64,000 nucleotides of DNA, taken from contig NZ_JAUTBD010000001.1 in assembly GCF_030818935.1 (NCBI RefSeq), positions 1-64,000 of the forward strand, given 5' to 3'. Shown here piece after piece: positions 18,317 to 27,293 of this stretch. The notes beneath the pieces were generated by a model. That model ran no database searches. It had not been told where the DNA came from and worked only from the letters and a program-made list of their open reading frames with translations. The DNA comes from Microbacterium sp. SORGH_AS_1204. GTDB taxonomy: Bacteria; Actinomycetota; Actinomycetes; Actinomycetales; Microbacteriaceae. The position numbers were made by a program, and so were the translations under genes. Each line of letters starts with the position of its first letter. Position 1 is the first letter of the stretch.

Positions 18317-18424
18317 AGCCGCGCCGTCGCACCGCCCCGAGTGAACCCGCGTCCCGCGCCCGTCCGCCTCGTCTGGGGCGGGCGGGCGCGGCCACGTGGG
18401 GAGACAGACTCTGGGCGAGTGCAT

Positions 18425-18453
18425 AGTTAGCGGGAACATCGCCGAGCTAAAAT
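18425..18453 (+). promoter_or_regulatory. family A operator and -10 box ahead of a small gene
   Basis: AGTTAGCGGGAACA (18425-18438) matches the family A palindrome at most positions. TAAAAT (18448-18453) is a good -10 candidate just downstream, so the operator would lie over the spacer and -35 zone. The -35 itself is weak. Confidence 0.55.
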
Positions 18454-18536
18454 GGAACGAGAACCCCGCCCGTCGGCACAGCTGACGGACACGCACAGGG
18501 CTGACGACGTCGTCAGCCCTCCGGAAGGACCCCCCG

Positions 18537-18722
18537 ATGGCCGGACGCCAGATCCTCACACTCCTCGCCCATGGGCTGCTCGCCACTTCGGCCGTCGCCC
18601 CCGCGGGCGTGGCTGCGTGGCAGCACCTCGACCTCGACCTCGACAACAGCGCCGTCTCGCTGATCGCCGAGGGCGAGCCCGACCTGCTGTATATCAACGG
18701 TCGCGCTTTCGTCATCGAATGA
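18537..18722 (+). CDS. 61-residue small hydrophobic-headed protein, unknown function
   Basis: I do not recognise this protein. An ATG at 18537 follows GGAAGGA at good distance. The first 28 residues are apolar (ILTLLAHGLLATSAVAPAGVAA), resembling a membrane anchor or signal peptide. The rest is a short acidic tail (LDLDLD, then LLYINGRAFVIE). There are no Cys residues. The gene stands alone between two large secreted enzymes and has its own family A operator and -10 box. Regulation together with the polysaccharide genes argues that it is real, but translation is not proven. It could be a small secreted or membrane-bound accessory peptide of the locus. Confidence 0.55.
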   Translation: MAGRQILTLLAHGLLATSAVAPAGVAAWQHLDLDLDNSAVSLIAEGEPDLLYINGRAFVIE

Positions 18723-18789
18723 CGTCGTACGGCCACGGCCGAAGGGTCGCGACCGACCGCTGCTGATCAGCCCGCACCCCCGCCGCGCT

Positions 18790-18948
18790 GACCATGCTTC
18801 GCGCAGGGCGACGAGCCCTGTTCCGTCGGGCGTCGCGCCTCCGACCATGCTTCGCGCCGGGCGGCGAGCCCTGTTCCGTCGGGCGTCGCGCCTCCGACCA
18901 TGCTTCGCGCCGGGCGGCGAGCCCTGCTCCGTCGGGCGTCGCGCCCCG
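18790..18948. repeat. three tandem 53-bp repeats
   Basis: Units at 18790-18842, 18843-18895 and 18896-18948 share GACCATGCTTCGCGC at the start and CCGTCGGGCGTCGCGCC near the end, with few mismatches. There is no spacer, so this is not a CRISPR array. The region 18723-19106 around it holds no convincing gene. Confidence 0.85.
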
Positions 18949-19106
18949 GACCCCCGAACTCCCGCGCGCTCGAACCCTGAGCCCTCGAGGCGAGCGTCCG
19001 TCCCCCGCTCATCCCGGCCCTCGTGCTCCCACGCCCGCCACCGGTCCGGTGCACTCGATGATCGCGCCTCGCCGCCGAGAACCGCCGCCCGCGGCGCACG
19101 AAGAAC

Positions 19107-19136
19107 ACCCCGAGACATCCGGGGATGCCTCGGGGC
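19107..19136 (-). terminator. terminator of the 19194-23336 gene
   Basis: The stem CCCCGAG.CATC / GATG.CTCGGGG lies about 58 bases past the stop of the minus-strand gene. On the minus strand GTTCTTCGT follows, a modest T-rich tail. Confidence 0.75.
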
Positions 19137-19193
19137 GTTCGGGATTGGATGCCGTGGGCGGCCGCGCGTTCGCGTCAGCCGCCCACGGGCGTC

Positions 19194-22100
19194 TCAGCTG
19201 CAGCTGCGGGCGTCGTACCCCGCCTTCTGCGTCGTGGTGACCGTCTTGCCGTCGACCTGACCGGTCGCCGTCACCGAGACCTCCCCGGCGGGCATCTGCG
19301 CCTGCCGCACCGTGAAGGCCTGCGCGGTGCTCTTGCCCGGGGCGACGGACGCGACGGTCTTCTGGCCGTGCGGTGTGGAGATGGCCATCGACACCGTGAC
19401 CGCGCTGGTGTTCTTCGCCGTGACGGCGAGGGTCACGCGGCCCGCGACGCACCGCGACGTGGCCGACACCTCGGTGGTGAGCGTCGGGGGAGCCGCGGCC
19501 CGCACGATCTGGATGCGATACGTCTTGGCCGTCGTGTGGTCCTGCGCCAGCGAACGCAGCGTCAGCGTCGTGGGCGCCCCGTCCGCCGACAGGGACACCG
19601 TGCGCTTCTGCGTGTCGTCGATGAGGATGTCGCCGACGTAGACCAGGCCGCTGGGGGTGGCCGGGTCGGCGTCGAACGTCGCCGTCGTGGCATCCCGAGG
19701 AACCGTCACGGTGTAGTCGTACGTCCCGTCAGCCAGCTTCGGGCTGAGGGTGCCGCCGTCGAAGGTGAGCGCGTTCAGGTCGGCATCGGTGGCGTAGGTG
19801 GTGGTCGTGGTCGTGTAGACCCCGAACACACCGCCGACGTAGCTGGTGCCGTTGCCCTGGAAGCGCACGGTGATGATGGGGATCTTGTTCCCCTTCTCAT
19901 CGAGCACGTAGTTGCCGGCCTGGTCGCGCTTGTAGCGGTCCTTCGCGGCGATGTCGGCCAGCGCCGAGGCGGGGATCTCGTCGTACTGCACGTAGAACGA
20001 GTTCGCCCCGTTGGCGTTGGTGACGCGCTCGGACTTGAACTTCACGTCGTTGATGTAGACGTCGAACGTGCGGCCGTTGTCACCGCCGAAGTACCGCACG
20101 CCGAGGTAGTTCTTCGCTGCCGACTGGTCGACGGCCATGTCGTACTGGAAGAACGCCTCGGTCGACATCTCACCGTCGCGGTACTGCTGTCCGAGCCACG
20201 TCCCCACCGAGGAGCGGTTGAACTTGTAGTTCTTCCCCGCCTCGCTGTTGTTGTTGTCGAACGAGGTGAGGGCGTCCGTCGTCATCTCGTCGATGCGGAG
20301 CTTCTCCTTGTCGCTCTTGATGAGCGCCTGCGCCGCCGCGGAGTCGGGCTGGATGAGGTTCATGTACAGCGCGTACCGGGCGTTGTACATGCTGTAGTAC
20401 GGCTCGAAGGTCAGCGCAGCGGAGGCGGCGTCGACGTTCTGCAGTGTGAACTTCATCACGGTGCGACCGTTGTTGTCGGCGCCGTTGGCCTGACGGACGA
20501 GGTTCTTCTCGATGTCCTTCTTGAAGGCCTCGACGTCGGCCACGCGGACGCTGTTGGTGACCGACTTGTCGGCCACGCTGGTGCGCACCAGGATGCCGGC
20601 GGGCGAGGTCGCCTCGACGTTGGTGCGGTTCAGCTCGGCCGAGAGCACGACCGGTCCATAGCGGAACGCGACCCAGTTGGGGTCTTCGGTGCCGGCCTCG
20701 ACCTGCACCTTGGCGGGGAGCGTGTACGCGATCTCGTCGCCGGCCGAGACCGGCACCACCACGTAGCCCTTGTCGGTGGCGGCGGCGACGTCACGCGTCT
20801 GGCCGTTCACCGTGAGGGTGGGGTTCGGCGACCACGACGGCACGCGCAGGCGCAGGGTGGTGCCCTCCGCCAACGTCCCCCCATCGAGAGCGGCGACGGT
20901 GAAGGTGGCCGTGTCGGTGTTCGGGATGTCCGCCGTCTGCGTCAGCTTCAGGTTCTGCGGCTTCGACGAGAACTCCGTCGAGCGGAACATGTTCACGTAC
21001 ACCGACTGACCCTTGCGGAAGTAGATCGAGTCACCGAGCTTGGTGAAGCTCTCGGTGGCCGTGCCGTGGTCGCACCAGAACTCGTCCTCTTTGCGACCGA
21101 ACACCTTGGCGTACCCGGCGGTCTGCGGCTGGAAGTACGTCATCATGCCCGTCTCGGGGTTCTGCGACGCGAGGATGGTGTTGATGTAGGTGTTCTCGTA
21201 GTAGTCGGCGTACTTCACGTCGGGGCTCACGCGGAACAGGCCGTGCGTGAGCTTGAGCATGTTGTACTCGTTGCACCCCTCGACCGTCGACTGCTCGCCG
21301 TAGCCGGTGGTGATGCCGTTCGTGGCGAACTCGTGCAGGGTCCCGGGCTGCTGGAAGTGCTCCGAGTAGCTGTTGCCGCCGCCGATGTACGAGTGGTCGT
21401 TCACCACCATCTGCCAGAAATTCTCGGCCGCCCGACGGTACATGTCGAGGTTCGACTTCTCGGCATCCGTCAGACGGGCGTAGAGCGTCGGGTTGTCGGT
21501 GAGGACGGTGTAACGCTTGAGGGCGCCCACGAGCTTCGGGATCGTGGTGTTGGCGTGCTTTCCGGCCAGCACGTCCTGGTTCGCAGCGAGCTGCTGGAAC
21601 AGCGAGACCTCGTCGAAGAGCTCGGCGGCCTTCTTGTGCTGGTCGTTCTCGGTGATGCTGTACAGCTCGTACAGCGCCTCGTTCATGCCGCCGTACTCGG
21701 TGCTGAGCAGCGCGCTGGGGTTGGCCTGACGCGAACCCCAGACGTTCAGCCACGAACCGAAGCCGCTCGCGACCGACAGGGCCTTGTCGGAGACGTCTTT
21801 CGGCGCGTACTGGTAAGCGTCGATGAGGCCGGCGAGCACCTTGTGCAGGTTGTAGAACGGCACGATGAGACCATCGGCGCCGTGCGGCAGGTACGACACC
21901 GGGAAGGGTGCGACGTACCCGCTGTTGGACGGGTCCTTCTGCGCGTAGGCGGCTTGCGCGGCGGCCAGGCCGTCGACCGCGGTGGTGAGCTTCGCCAGCA
22001 GCTGGGCCTTTCGACCCTCGTCGGTCTCGGTCGAGTACGCCTGCGACAGCGCCGACACGAAGTGGCCGAAGAAGTGTCCCTGGAAGCGTGCACCGGTGGT

Positions 22101-23336
22101 GCGCTCCCACCCGCCGTAGGGCTGTGCGGTGGTGGGGATGCCGGCCAGCTGATCGAACGAGTAGAGGAAGCGCTTCGGGTCGAGGGTGAGCAGCCAGTCC
22201 ACCATCTTGGCGTTGCTGTTCTGCAGGTAGGGGTCGGTGACGAGGACCTCGTTGAGGTCGGTGTCGTCGACGTAGATCGATGTCGACACGCCCTCCTTCG
22301 CGACCTCGACCTGGAAGGTCTTGGTGCGCGGGGTGCTTCCGGCATAGGTCGCCGTGGCGGTGAGGGTGACGGTGGTCGTCGCATCCTTCGGGCGCGTCAC
22401 CGTCGCCTGGCCGCCGTTGACGGCGATCACGGCGGGAGTCGACGAGGTCCACGTGAAGGCCGTGCCGTTGGAGGCGGCCGTGGTCAGGCCGAAGCTCGCC
22501 GAGGCGCTGCCGGGCACCGACAGCTGGTCGAGACCGCGCTGCGCCACCTCGGCCGGGTCGAAGGCGGGGTTGTTGGTCTTCGTGAGGGCGACGACATCGG
22601 ATGCCGAGGCGACGGCGTTGTAGAGCGTGTAGTCGTCGAGCGCGCCGCGGACGAACGACCCGCCGTAACCCGGGCCGTTGAAGCCGATCGACTTCGTGGT
22701 CGTGCTCTCGGAGGTCAGCGCGCCCGTGGCATCCCCACCGGTGGGGACGACGATGGAGGAGACCTGCTGCTCGCCGTTGCGGTAGAAGGTGACCGCCTTG
22801 GTGGCCTGGTCGTAGGTGACGGCGACGTGCGTCCACTGACCCGCGGGGAAGAAGGCGTCGCGAGAACCGTTGACGGCGACCTTGTAGGGCTGCCCGCTGG
22901 CGGGGCCGATCGACAGGGCCAGCGGGGTGTTCGCGTTCTCCGCGGTGAGGTACCACCCGGCGGAGTTGTAGACGCCCTTGTTCCAGGTGAACACCTGCTC
23001 ACCGGTGCCCATGGCGCCGTCGGGCTTGAACCAGAACGACAGCGTCAGGTTCTCGGGCTGCAGCAGAGCGCTCGTGCCGAGGCCGACGGCGTCGCCGCCG
23101 CGCAGGCTCAGGGCGCGCCCGTGGATGCCGTCGACATAGGCGGCCGATCCGCGCAGCATCGAGGTGGGGATCTTGTGGGGGCCGGCATCGGTGAGCGTGT
23201 CGTCGAAGGGCAGGTCGAGGACCTTCGCGGAGTCGAGGGTGGCCGCGCCGGCTGCGGTGTGGGTGATCACCGCCGATCCACTGGCGATGATCATCGCGGT
23301 CGCGCCGATGGCGACCGCCTTTCGGAACAGGGGCAT
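19194..23336 (-). CDS. secreted GH127/GH146-type beta-L-arabinofuranosidase with LamG and shared C-terminal module
   Basis: The protein has about 1380 residues. Several starts compete; the ATG at 23336 is chosen because AGAAAGGA then sits 6 bases upstream and the signal peptide (to about residue 35) begins there. Order: LamG-like (35-235), Ig-like (250-345), DUF1680/GH127-type (alpha/alpha)6 core (about 360-900), further beta domains, a cadherin-like domain (about 1190-1285) and the C-terminal module with RCVAGR and SCS end. The core keeps the EGC motif (about residue 685) equivalent to Glu338/Cys340 of HypBA1. At the nucleophile motif it has FWCDHG (about 753) rather than Cys-Cys, so the second Cys metal ligand is Asp. 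A family A operator lies upstream. Confidence 0.8.
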   Translation of the reverse strand: MPLFRKAVAIGATAMIIASGSAVITHTAAGAATLDSAKVLDLPFDDTLTDAGPHKIPTSMLRGSAAYVDGIHGRALSLRGGDAVGLGTSALLQPENLTLSFWFKPDGAMGTGEQVFTWNKGVYNSAGWYLTAENANTPLALSIGPASGQPYKVAVNGSRDAFFPAGQWTHVAVTYDQATKAVTFYRNGEQQVSSIVVPTGGDATGALTSESTTTKSIGFNGPGYGGSFVRGALDDYTLYNAVASASDVVALTKTNNPAFDPAEVAQRGLDQLSVPGSASASFGLTTAASNGTAFTWTSSTPAVIAVNGGQATVTRPKDATTTVTLTATATYAGSTPRTKTFQVEVAKEGVSTSIYVDDTDLNEVLVTDPYLQNSNAKMVDWLLTLDPKRFLYSFDQLAGIPTTAQPYGGWERTTGARFQGHFFGHFVSALSQAYSTETDEGRKAQLLAKLTTAVDGLAAAQAAYAQKDPSNSGYVAPFPVSYLPHGADGLIVPFYNLHKVLAGLIDAYQYAPKDVSDKALSVASGFGSWLNVWGSRQANPSALLSTEYGGMNEALYELYSITENDQHKKAAELFDEVSLFQQLAANQDVLAGKHANTTIPKLVGALKRYTVLTDNPTLYARLTDAEKSNLDMYRRAAENFWQMVVNDHSYIGGGNSYSEHFQQPGTLHEFATNGITTGYGEQSTVEGCNEYNMLKLTHGLFRVSPDVKYADYYENTYINTILASQNPETGMMTYFQPQTAGYAKVFGRKEDEFWCDHGTATESFTKLGDSIYFRKGQSVYVNMFRSTEFSSKPQNLKLTQTADIPNTDTATFTVAALDGGTLAEGTTLRLRVPSWSPNPTLTVNGQTRDVAAATDKGYVVVPVSAGDEIAYTLPAKVQVEAGTEDPNWVAFRYGPVVLSAELNRTNVEATSPAGILVRTSVADKSVTNSVRVADVEAFKKDIEKNLVRQANGADNNGRTVMKFTLQNVDAASAALTFEPYYSMYNARYALYMNLIQPDSAAAQALIKSDKEKLRIDEMTTDALTSFDNNNSEAGKNYKFNRSSVGTWLGQQYRDGEMSTEAFFQYDMAVDQSAAKNYLGVRYFGGDNGRTFDVYINDVKFKSERVTNANGANSFYVQYDEIPASALADIAAKDRYKRDQAGNYVLDEKGNKIPIITVRFQGNGTSYVGGVFGVYTTTTTTYATDADLNALTFDGGTLSPKLADGTYDYTVTVPRDATTATFDADPATPSGLVYVGDILIDDTQKRTVSLSADGAPTTLTLRSLAQDHTTAKTYRIQIVRAAAPPTLTTEVSATSRCVAGRVTLAVTAKNTSAVTVSMAISTPHGQKTVASVAPGKSTAQAFTVRQAQMPAGEVSVTATGQVDGKTVTTTQKAGYDARSCS

Positions 23337-23432
23337 CATGGTTCCTTTCTGCGGCACTGCAGAACGTGGGGTGAGCGGCGGCTCGTCCCTCGTCGCCGGG
23401 AGTCGGCGACGAGGTCGAGAGCCAGAACTGAA

Positions 23433-23446
23433 TGTTATCGGTAACA
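23433..23446 (-). promoter_or_regulatory. family A operator, best palindrome
   Basis: TGTTATCGGTAACA is almost perfectly symmetric. The minus-strand -10 candidate TAACAT overlaps it as at the other sites; no good -35 was found. It controls the 19194-23336 gene about 95 bases downstream. Confidence 0.7.
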
Positions 23447-23508
23447 GGTGGAAAAGGCGACAGGTTCTCTGCGCAGGACCGCCTGAGATCGAGGCCGCGG
23501 CACAGCGT

Positions 23509-25440
23509 TCACTCCACGGGGAGGAAGACGCGCATGGTGGTCGGCCACCGCTGCGCCCACCGGTGGTAGGGGATCACCGAGACGGGGATCCGCTTGCGGG
23601 CGATCGTCGCGCTCGGGGCTCCGTACGGCACCTGGCCGGGAGGGATGGCTCGTGTCATGCGCACACGGACGTCGATCTGGGCGCCGTCCCCGTGGATCCT
23701 CGGCGCAGACGTCGTGTCGATCGCGATGTCGTGCAGGTCGATGCCCGGGGGCAGGTCGGTCTGCTCGACGCACAGCACCAGTGGTCCCCGTTCGACCGCC
23801 ACGCTCGCCCGAACGGCGTCGATGCGGGGGTCCGGCCAGGTGAGGCGCGGTGAGACATCGAGGTGGAGCTCGACGACATCCCCCGCCTCCAGGTCGTCGA
23901 TGTGCGTCCAGCCGGGGCGCACCTCCCGCGTGCTCCTGCCCGAGACCGCGAGGGACGCCGTGGCACTCCACGGCGGTACCCGCAGGCGCAGCCGTCCGCT
24001 CGTCGGTGCCGTCACGACGGTGATGCGGATCCGTCCGTCGACGGGGTACTGCGTGTCGACGTCCATCGTGAATCCGGCGACCGTCACGCGCCCCGCCATG
24101 TATTGCAGGAGCACCGCGTCGCCGTCGTCGTCGGCCGCGGAGTACCCGGCCAGACTGGCGAATGTCCGCGCCACGTTGGTGGGGCAGCACGACACGTCGA
24201 ACCACGGCGCACGGCTGCCGCCTTCCGCCCGGGAGTTCACTCCGTCGGTGGGCTCCGCACCGCGCTCGCGCTGGTGCAGGGGGTTGGCGTAGAAGAAGGC
24301 CCGGCCGTCTTCGCTCGGCGAGGTCGCGATGACGTTGAAGAGGGTGCGTTCGATGAGATCGGGATAGCGCACGTCGCCGGTCGCCAGATAGAGCCGCCAC
24401 GCGAACATCACGGATCCGACCCCGGCGCAGGTCTCGCAGTAGGCCCTGTCGGCGGGCAGCTCGAAATCGTCGCCGAACCCCTCGTCCTGGTGGCGCGATC
24501 CCATGCCGCCGGTCAGATAGGTGCGGCGTTCGACGGTGCGCGCCCACTGGGCTTCGAGCGCGTCGACGAAGTCGGGATCGTCGTCGTCGACAGCGGCGTC
24601 GACGGCCGCGGCGGAGAGGTAGAGCGCCCGCACGGCGTGTCCGCGCAGGACGGTCGCCGATCTGACGGGCAGATCGTCTTGGAAGTACTCGGCCGACAGC
24701 AGCGGACGCACGGGGAGGATGCCGTGACCTCGCCGTTCGAGGAAGAGCGCGGCCTGCCGCACGTACCGGTCGTCTCCCGTGGCGCGCCCGAACTCGATCA
24801 GCCCGACCTCGATCTCGGGGTGACCGCAGATCGACGGGCGCCCGTACTCGCCGAACTCCGCCCAGACGTGGTCGGCGGCCTTCTTCGCCGTCTCGACGAG
24901 CGCGTCCGTTCCGTGCGTGCGCAGCCGGGCGACGGCGGCCTGCAGGAGGTGCCCGATGTTGTAGAGCTCGTGGCCCATGGCCATGTCGCTGTACCGCGCG
25001 GGGAGGCCGGGGTGCCCGAAAGCCGTGTTCAGGTAGCCGTCGGCATCCTGTGCCGCACTCACGCGCTCCACGAGGGCGTCGTAGGTCTGCTGGAGGTCGT
25101 CGTCGGGCAGACGCCCGAGCTCCCAGGCCATCGCTTCGAGCAGCTTGTAGACCTCGGAGTCGGAGAACTGCCAGCCGGGGCGGTCGGTGGTGCGCTCGCC
25201 GCGGGCGACGCGGTCGAAGTTTTCCACCCATCCCAGCCGCTCCATCCACGACAGGCAGTGCTCCAACGTGGCGCGGCGATTGATGTGCTGCCTGTGTCCC
25301 CAGAACCCGGACGGGTCGAGGTGCACCTCGTCGATGCCGACTCCCGCACGGCGCGATCGTGGCGGGACGACCGGTGCCGCGGCATCCCGAGGGTGCGACG
25401 TGTGGACGGTGCGATCCGCCCGGGGGCCGGTGATGGTCAT
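23509..25440 (-). CDS. cytosolic GH127 beta-L-arabinofuranosidase
   Basis: This 643-residue enzyme has no signal peptide and should act in the cytosol on imported beta-L-arabinooligosaccharides or arabinosides. The full zinc-thiolate active site of GH127 is present at nearly the same numbers as in HypBA1: Glu336 and Cys338 in AYCETC, and Cys418-Cys419 in DVSCC. An N-terminal (alpha/alpha)6 barrel (about 35-430) is followed by beta-sandwich domains. Length matches the family. It is the last gene of an ABC-importer operon, beginning 1 base after the upstream permease stop. Function is strongly supported. Confidence 0.93.
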   Translation of the reverse strand: MTITGPRADRTVHTSHPRDAAAPVVPPRSRRAGVGIDEVHLDPSGFWGHRQHINRRATLEHCLSWMERLGWVENFDRVARGERTTDRPGWQFSDSEVYKLLEAMAWELGRLPDDDLQQTYDALVERVSAAQDADGYLNTAFGHPGLPARYSDMAMGHELYNIGHLLQAAVARLRTHGTDALVETAKKAADHVWAEFGEYGRPSICGHPEIEVGLIEFGRATGDDRYVRQAALFLERRGHGILPVRPLLSAEYFQDDLPVRSATVLRGHAVRALYLSAAAVDAAVDDDDPDFVDALEAQWARTVERRTYLTGGMGSRHQDEGFGDDFELPADRAYCETCAGVGSVMFAWRLYLATGDVRYPDLIERTLFNVIATSPSEDGRAFFYANPLHQRERGAEPTDGVNSRAEGGSRAPWFDVSCCPTNVARTFASLAGYSAADDDGDAVLLQYMAGRVTVAGFTMDVDTQYPVDGRIRITVVTAPTSGRLRLRVPPWSATASLAVSGRSTREVRPGWTHIDDLEAGDVVELHLDVSPRLTWPDPRIDAVRASVAVERGPLVLCVEQTDLPPGIDLHDIAIDTTSAPRIHGDGAQIDVRVRMTRAIPPGQVPYGAPSATIARKRIPVSVIPYHRWAQRWPTTMRVFLPVE

Positions 25441-25441
25441 G

Positions 25442-26260
25442 TCAGTCCTTCACTGCTCCAGCGGTGACGCCGGCCGCGACGTAGCGCTGTGCCATCACGA
25501 GGAGGATCGCAGCGGGGATGGAGGCGACGACCGCGGTGGCCATGATGGCGTTCCATTGGGTGGTGTTGTTGCCGATGAAGTTGTAGATGCCGAGGGTGAT
25601 GGGGCGCAGCTGGCTGTTGCGGGCGAGGGTGGAGGCGAAGACGAAGTCCGACCACGCCCAGAGGAACGCGAAGAGCGAGACCGTGAGCACGCTGTTGCGA
25701 CTCATGGGGAGCACGACCGCGGTGAATGTGCGCCACGCACTCGCGCCGTCGACGCGTGCGGCCTGGAGCAGTTCTCTCGGCAGGCCGCTCATGAAGGCCG
25801 TGAACAGCAGCACTCCGAAGGGCACCGCGACGGTGGAGTCGGCGAGGATCAGACCCCAGACGCTGTTGAGCAGTCCGACGCGCACGTAGATGGCGTAGAA
25901 ACCCATCGCCATCACCACGCCCGGGATCATCTGCGCGACGAGCAGGACGAAGTTCAGCGTGCGGCCGCCGCGCAGGTTCAGCAGCGCGATGGCGTAGGCC
26001 GCCGGCGCGGCGATCACGACGGTGAGCACGACGCACCCGAATCCGATGAGCATGCTCGTCGCCAGGTTGGGGAGCTGCGTGCGGAAGACGGCGTCGAAGC
26101 CCTCGAATGTGGGGTCGAGGGGGATGACGTGGGGCGGGCTGTCGCGCAGGTCCTGGGTCTTGGTCAGCGAGACGTTGACCATCCAGTAGACGGGGAACAG
26201 CATGACGGCGGTGAAGAGGATGCCGAGGGCGACTTTCCACGCCGGGCGTCGGGAGTTCAT
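25442..26260 (-). CDS. ABC sugar importer permease (MalG-type)
   Basis: This inner permease subunit of a carbohydrate ABC importer has 272 residues and about six membrane segments. The EAA-type loop is seen in LLQAARVDGASAWRTFTAVVLP. The ATG at 26260 overlaps the upstream permease stop in ATGA, so translation is coupled. It partners the permease at 26257-27228 and the binding protein at 27294-28550. The operon has no ATP-binding subunit, so a shared MsiK-type ATPase encoded elsewhere is expected. The likely cargo is an arabinose-containing oligosaccharide, from the adjacent GH127 gene. Confidence 0.93.
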   Translation of the reverse strand: MNSRRPAWKVALGILFTAVMLFPVYWMVNVSLTKTQDLRDSPPHVIPLDPTFEGFDAVFRTQLPNLATSMLIGFGCVVLTVVIAAPAAYAIALLNLRGGRTLNFVLLVAQMIPGVVMAMGFYAIYVRVGLLNSVWGLILADSTVAVPFGVLLFTAFMSGLPRELLQAARVDGASAWRTFTAVVLPMSRNSVLTVSLFAFLWAWSDFVFASTLARNSQLRPITLGIYNFIGNNTTQWNAIMATAVVASIPAAILLVMAQRYVAAGVTAGAVKD

Positions 26261-27228
26261 GAGGTCACCTCGCGGCGCTGGATGCGCAGGTAGAAGAAGC
26301 CGAAGACCAACGCGATGAGGATGAGCAGGTTGCCCACGGCCGCGGCGGGGGAGAGGTCGGGCTGGCCGGTGCCGAAGGCCTCGCGGTAGGACCAGATCGC
26401 CAGGGTGGTGGACGAGTTGGCGGGCCCGCCGGTGGTCATGATCCAGATGATGTCGACGACCTTCAGGGTGTAGACGAGGCCGAGCAGCAGCGTGATGGCC
26501 GACACCGGACGCAACAGCGGGAAGGTGATGCTCCAGAACTGACGCCACGAACCGGCACCGTCGAGGGACGCGGCCTCGTACACATCGGCGGGGATGTTCT
26601 GCAGACCCGCGTAGAGGATCACCAGGTTGAAGGGGATCCCGAGCCAGATGTTGGCGATGATGACCGAGGTGAGGGCGGTGTCGGGCGAGGTCAGCCAGTT
26701 GATCTGCGGACCGCCGAACGCGGTGATGACCGAGTTGACGATCCCGTTGTCGCTGTTCAGCATCCACGACCAGGTGGAGGCCGAGACGATGAGCGGGAGC
26801 AGCCAGGGGACGAGGAAGAGTCCGCGGAGGATGCCCGAGAGGGGGAAGGCGCCGCGGAAGAACACGGCGAGTCCCAGGCCCAGCACGTATTGGAAGAGCA
26901 GGGAGATCGCGACAAAGGCAGCGGTGTTCCCCAGCGCCTGGGTGAACAGCGGGGAGCCGATCACGTCGATGTAGTTCTGCAGACCCACGAAGGCGGCGTT
27001 GCCCTGCACGAATGCGCGCACGGTGTAGTCGTGCAGGCTCAGATCGACGCTGCGCACCAGGGGGAACGCGTAGAAGATCAAGAGGTACACGATGAGGGGA
27101 GCCGCGAACCCGACGGCGATCCAGCGCGAGCCGAGCAGGCCCGACGGCGGTCGCTTCCGCCGGGAAGGGACGGTGACCGAGACGGTGTCGGTCGTGGGGG
27201 CGGTGTGGCGGCTGAGCGAAATGGTCAT
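26257..27228 (-). CDS. ABC sugar importer permease (MalF-type)
   Basis: This is a 323-residue inner-membrane permease with a short cytosolic N-terminus and six membrane segments. The EAA loop appears in DVYEAASLDGAGSWRQFWSITFP. The ATG at 27228 has GAGGGGAC upstream. It is separated from the binding-protein gene by a 65-base gap containing a very strong hairpin, and its last codons overlap the next permease gene. Family is clear; cargo is inferred from the operon. Confidence 0.93.
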   Translation of the reverse strand: MTISLSRHTAPTTDTVSVTVPSRRKRPPSGLLGSRWIAVGFAAPLIVYLLIFYAFPLVRSVDLSLHDYTVRAFVQGNAAFVGLQNYIDVIGSPLFTQALGNTAAFVAISLLFQYVLGLGLAVFFRGAFPLSGILRGLFLVPWLLPLIVSASTWSWMLNSDNGIVNSVITAFGGPQINWLTSPDTALTSVIIANIWLGIPFNLVILYAGLQNIPADVYEAASLDGAGSWRQFWSITFPLLRPVSAITLLLGLVYTLKVVDIIWIMTTGGPANSSTTLAIWSYREAFGTGQPDLSPAAAVGNLLILIALVFGFFYLRIQRREVTS

Positions 27229-27243
27229 GGAGTGTCCCCTCGG

Positions 27244-27277
27244 GCCCGGGGCGGGAGCGACGGCTCCCGCCCCGGGC
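27244..27277 (-). other. strong intercistronic hairpin
   Basis: A perfect 15-bp stem (GCCCGGGGCGGGAGC with its complement) around loop GACG lies between the binding-protein and permease genes and has no T tract. Such elements in ABC operons usually stabilise the 3' end of the binding-protein message, giving more binding protein than permease. Confidence 0.8.
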
Positions 27278-27293
27278 GCTCGGTGGTGGAGTG

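Noticed and set aside
18790..18948. CRISPR array
   Set aside because: The 53-bp units abut directly with no unique spacers, and no cas genes are present.
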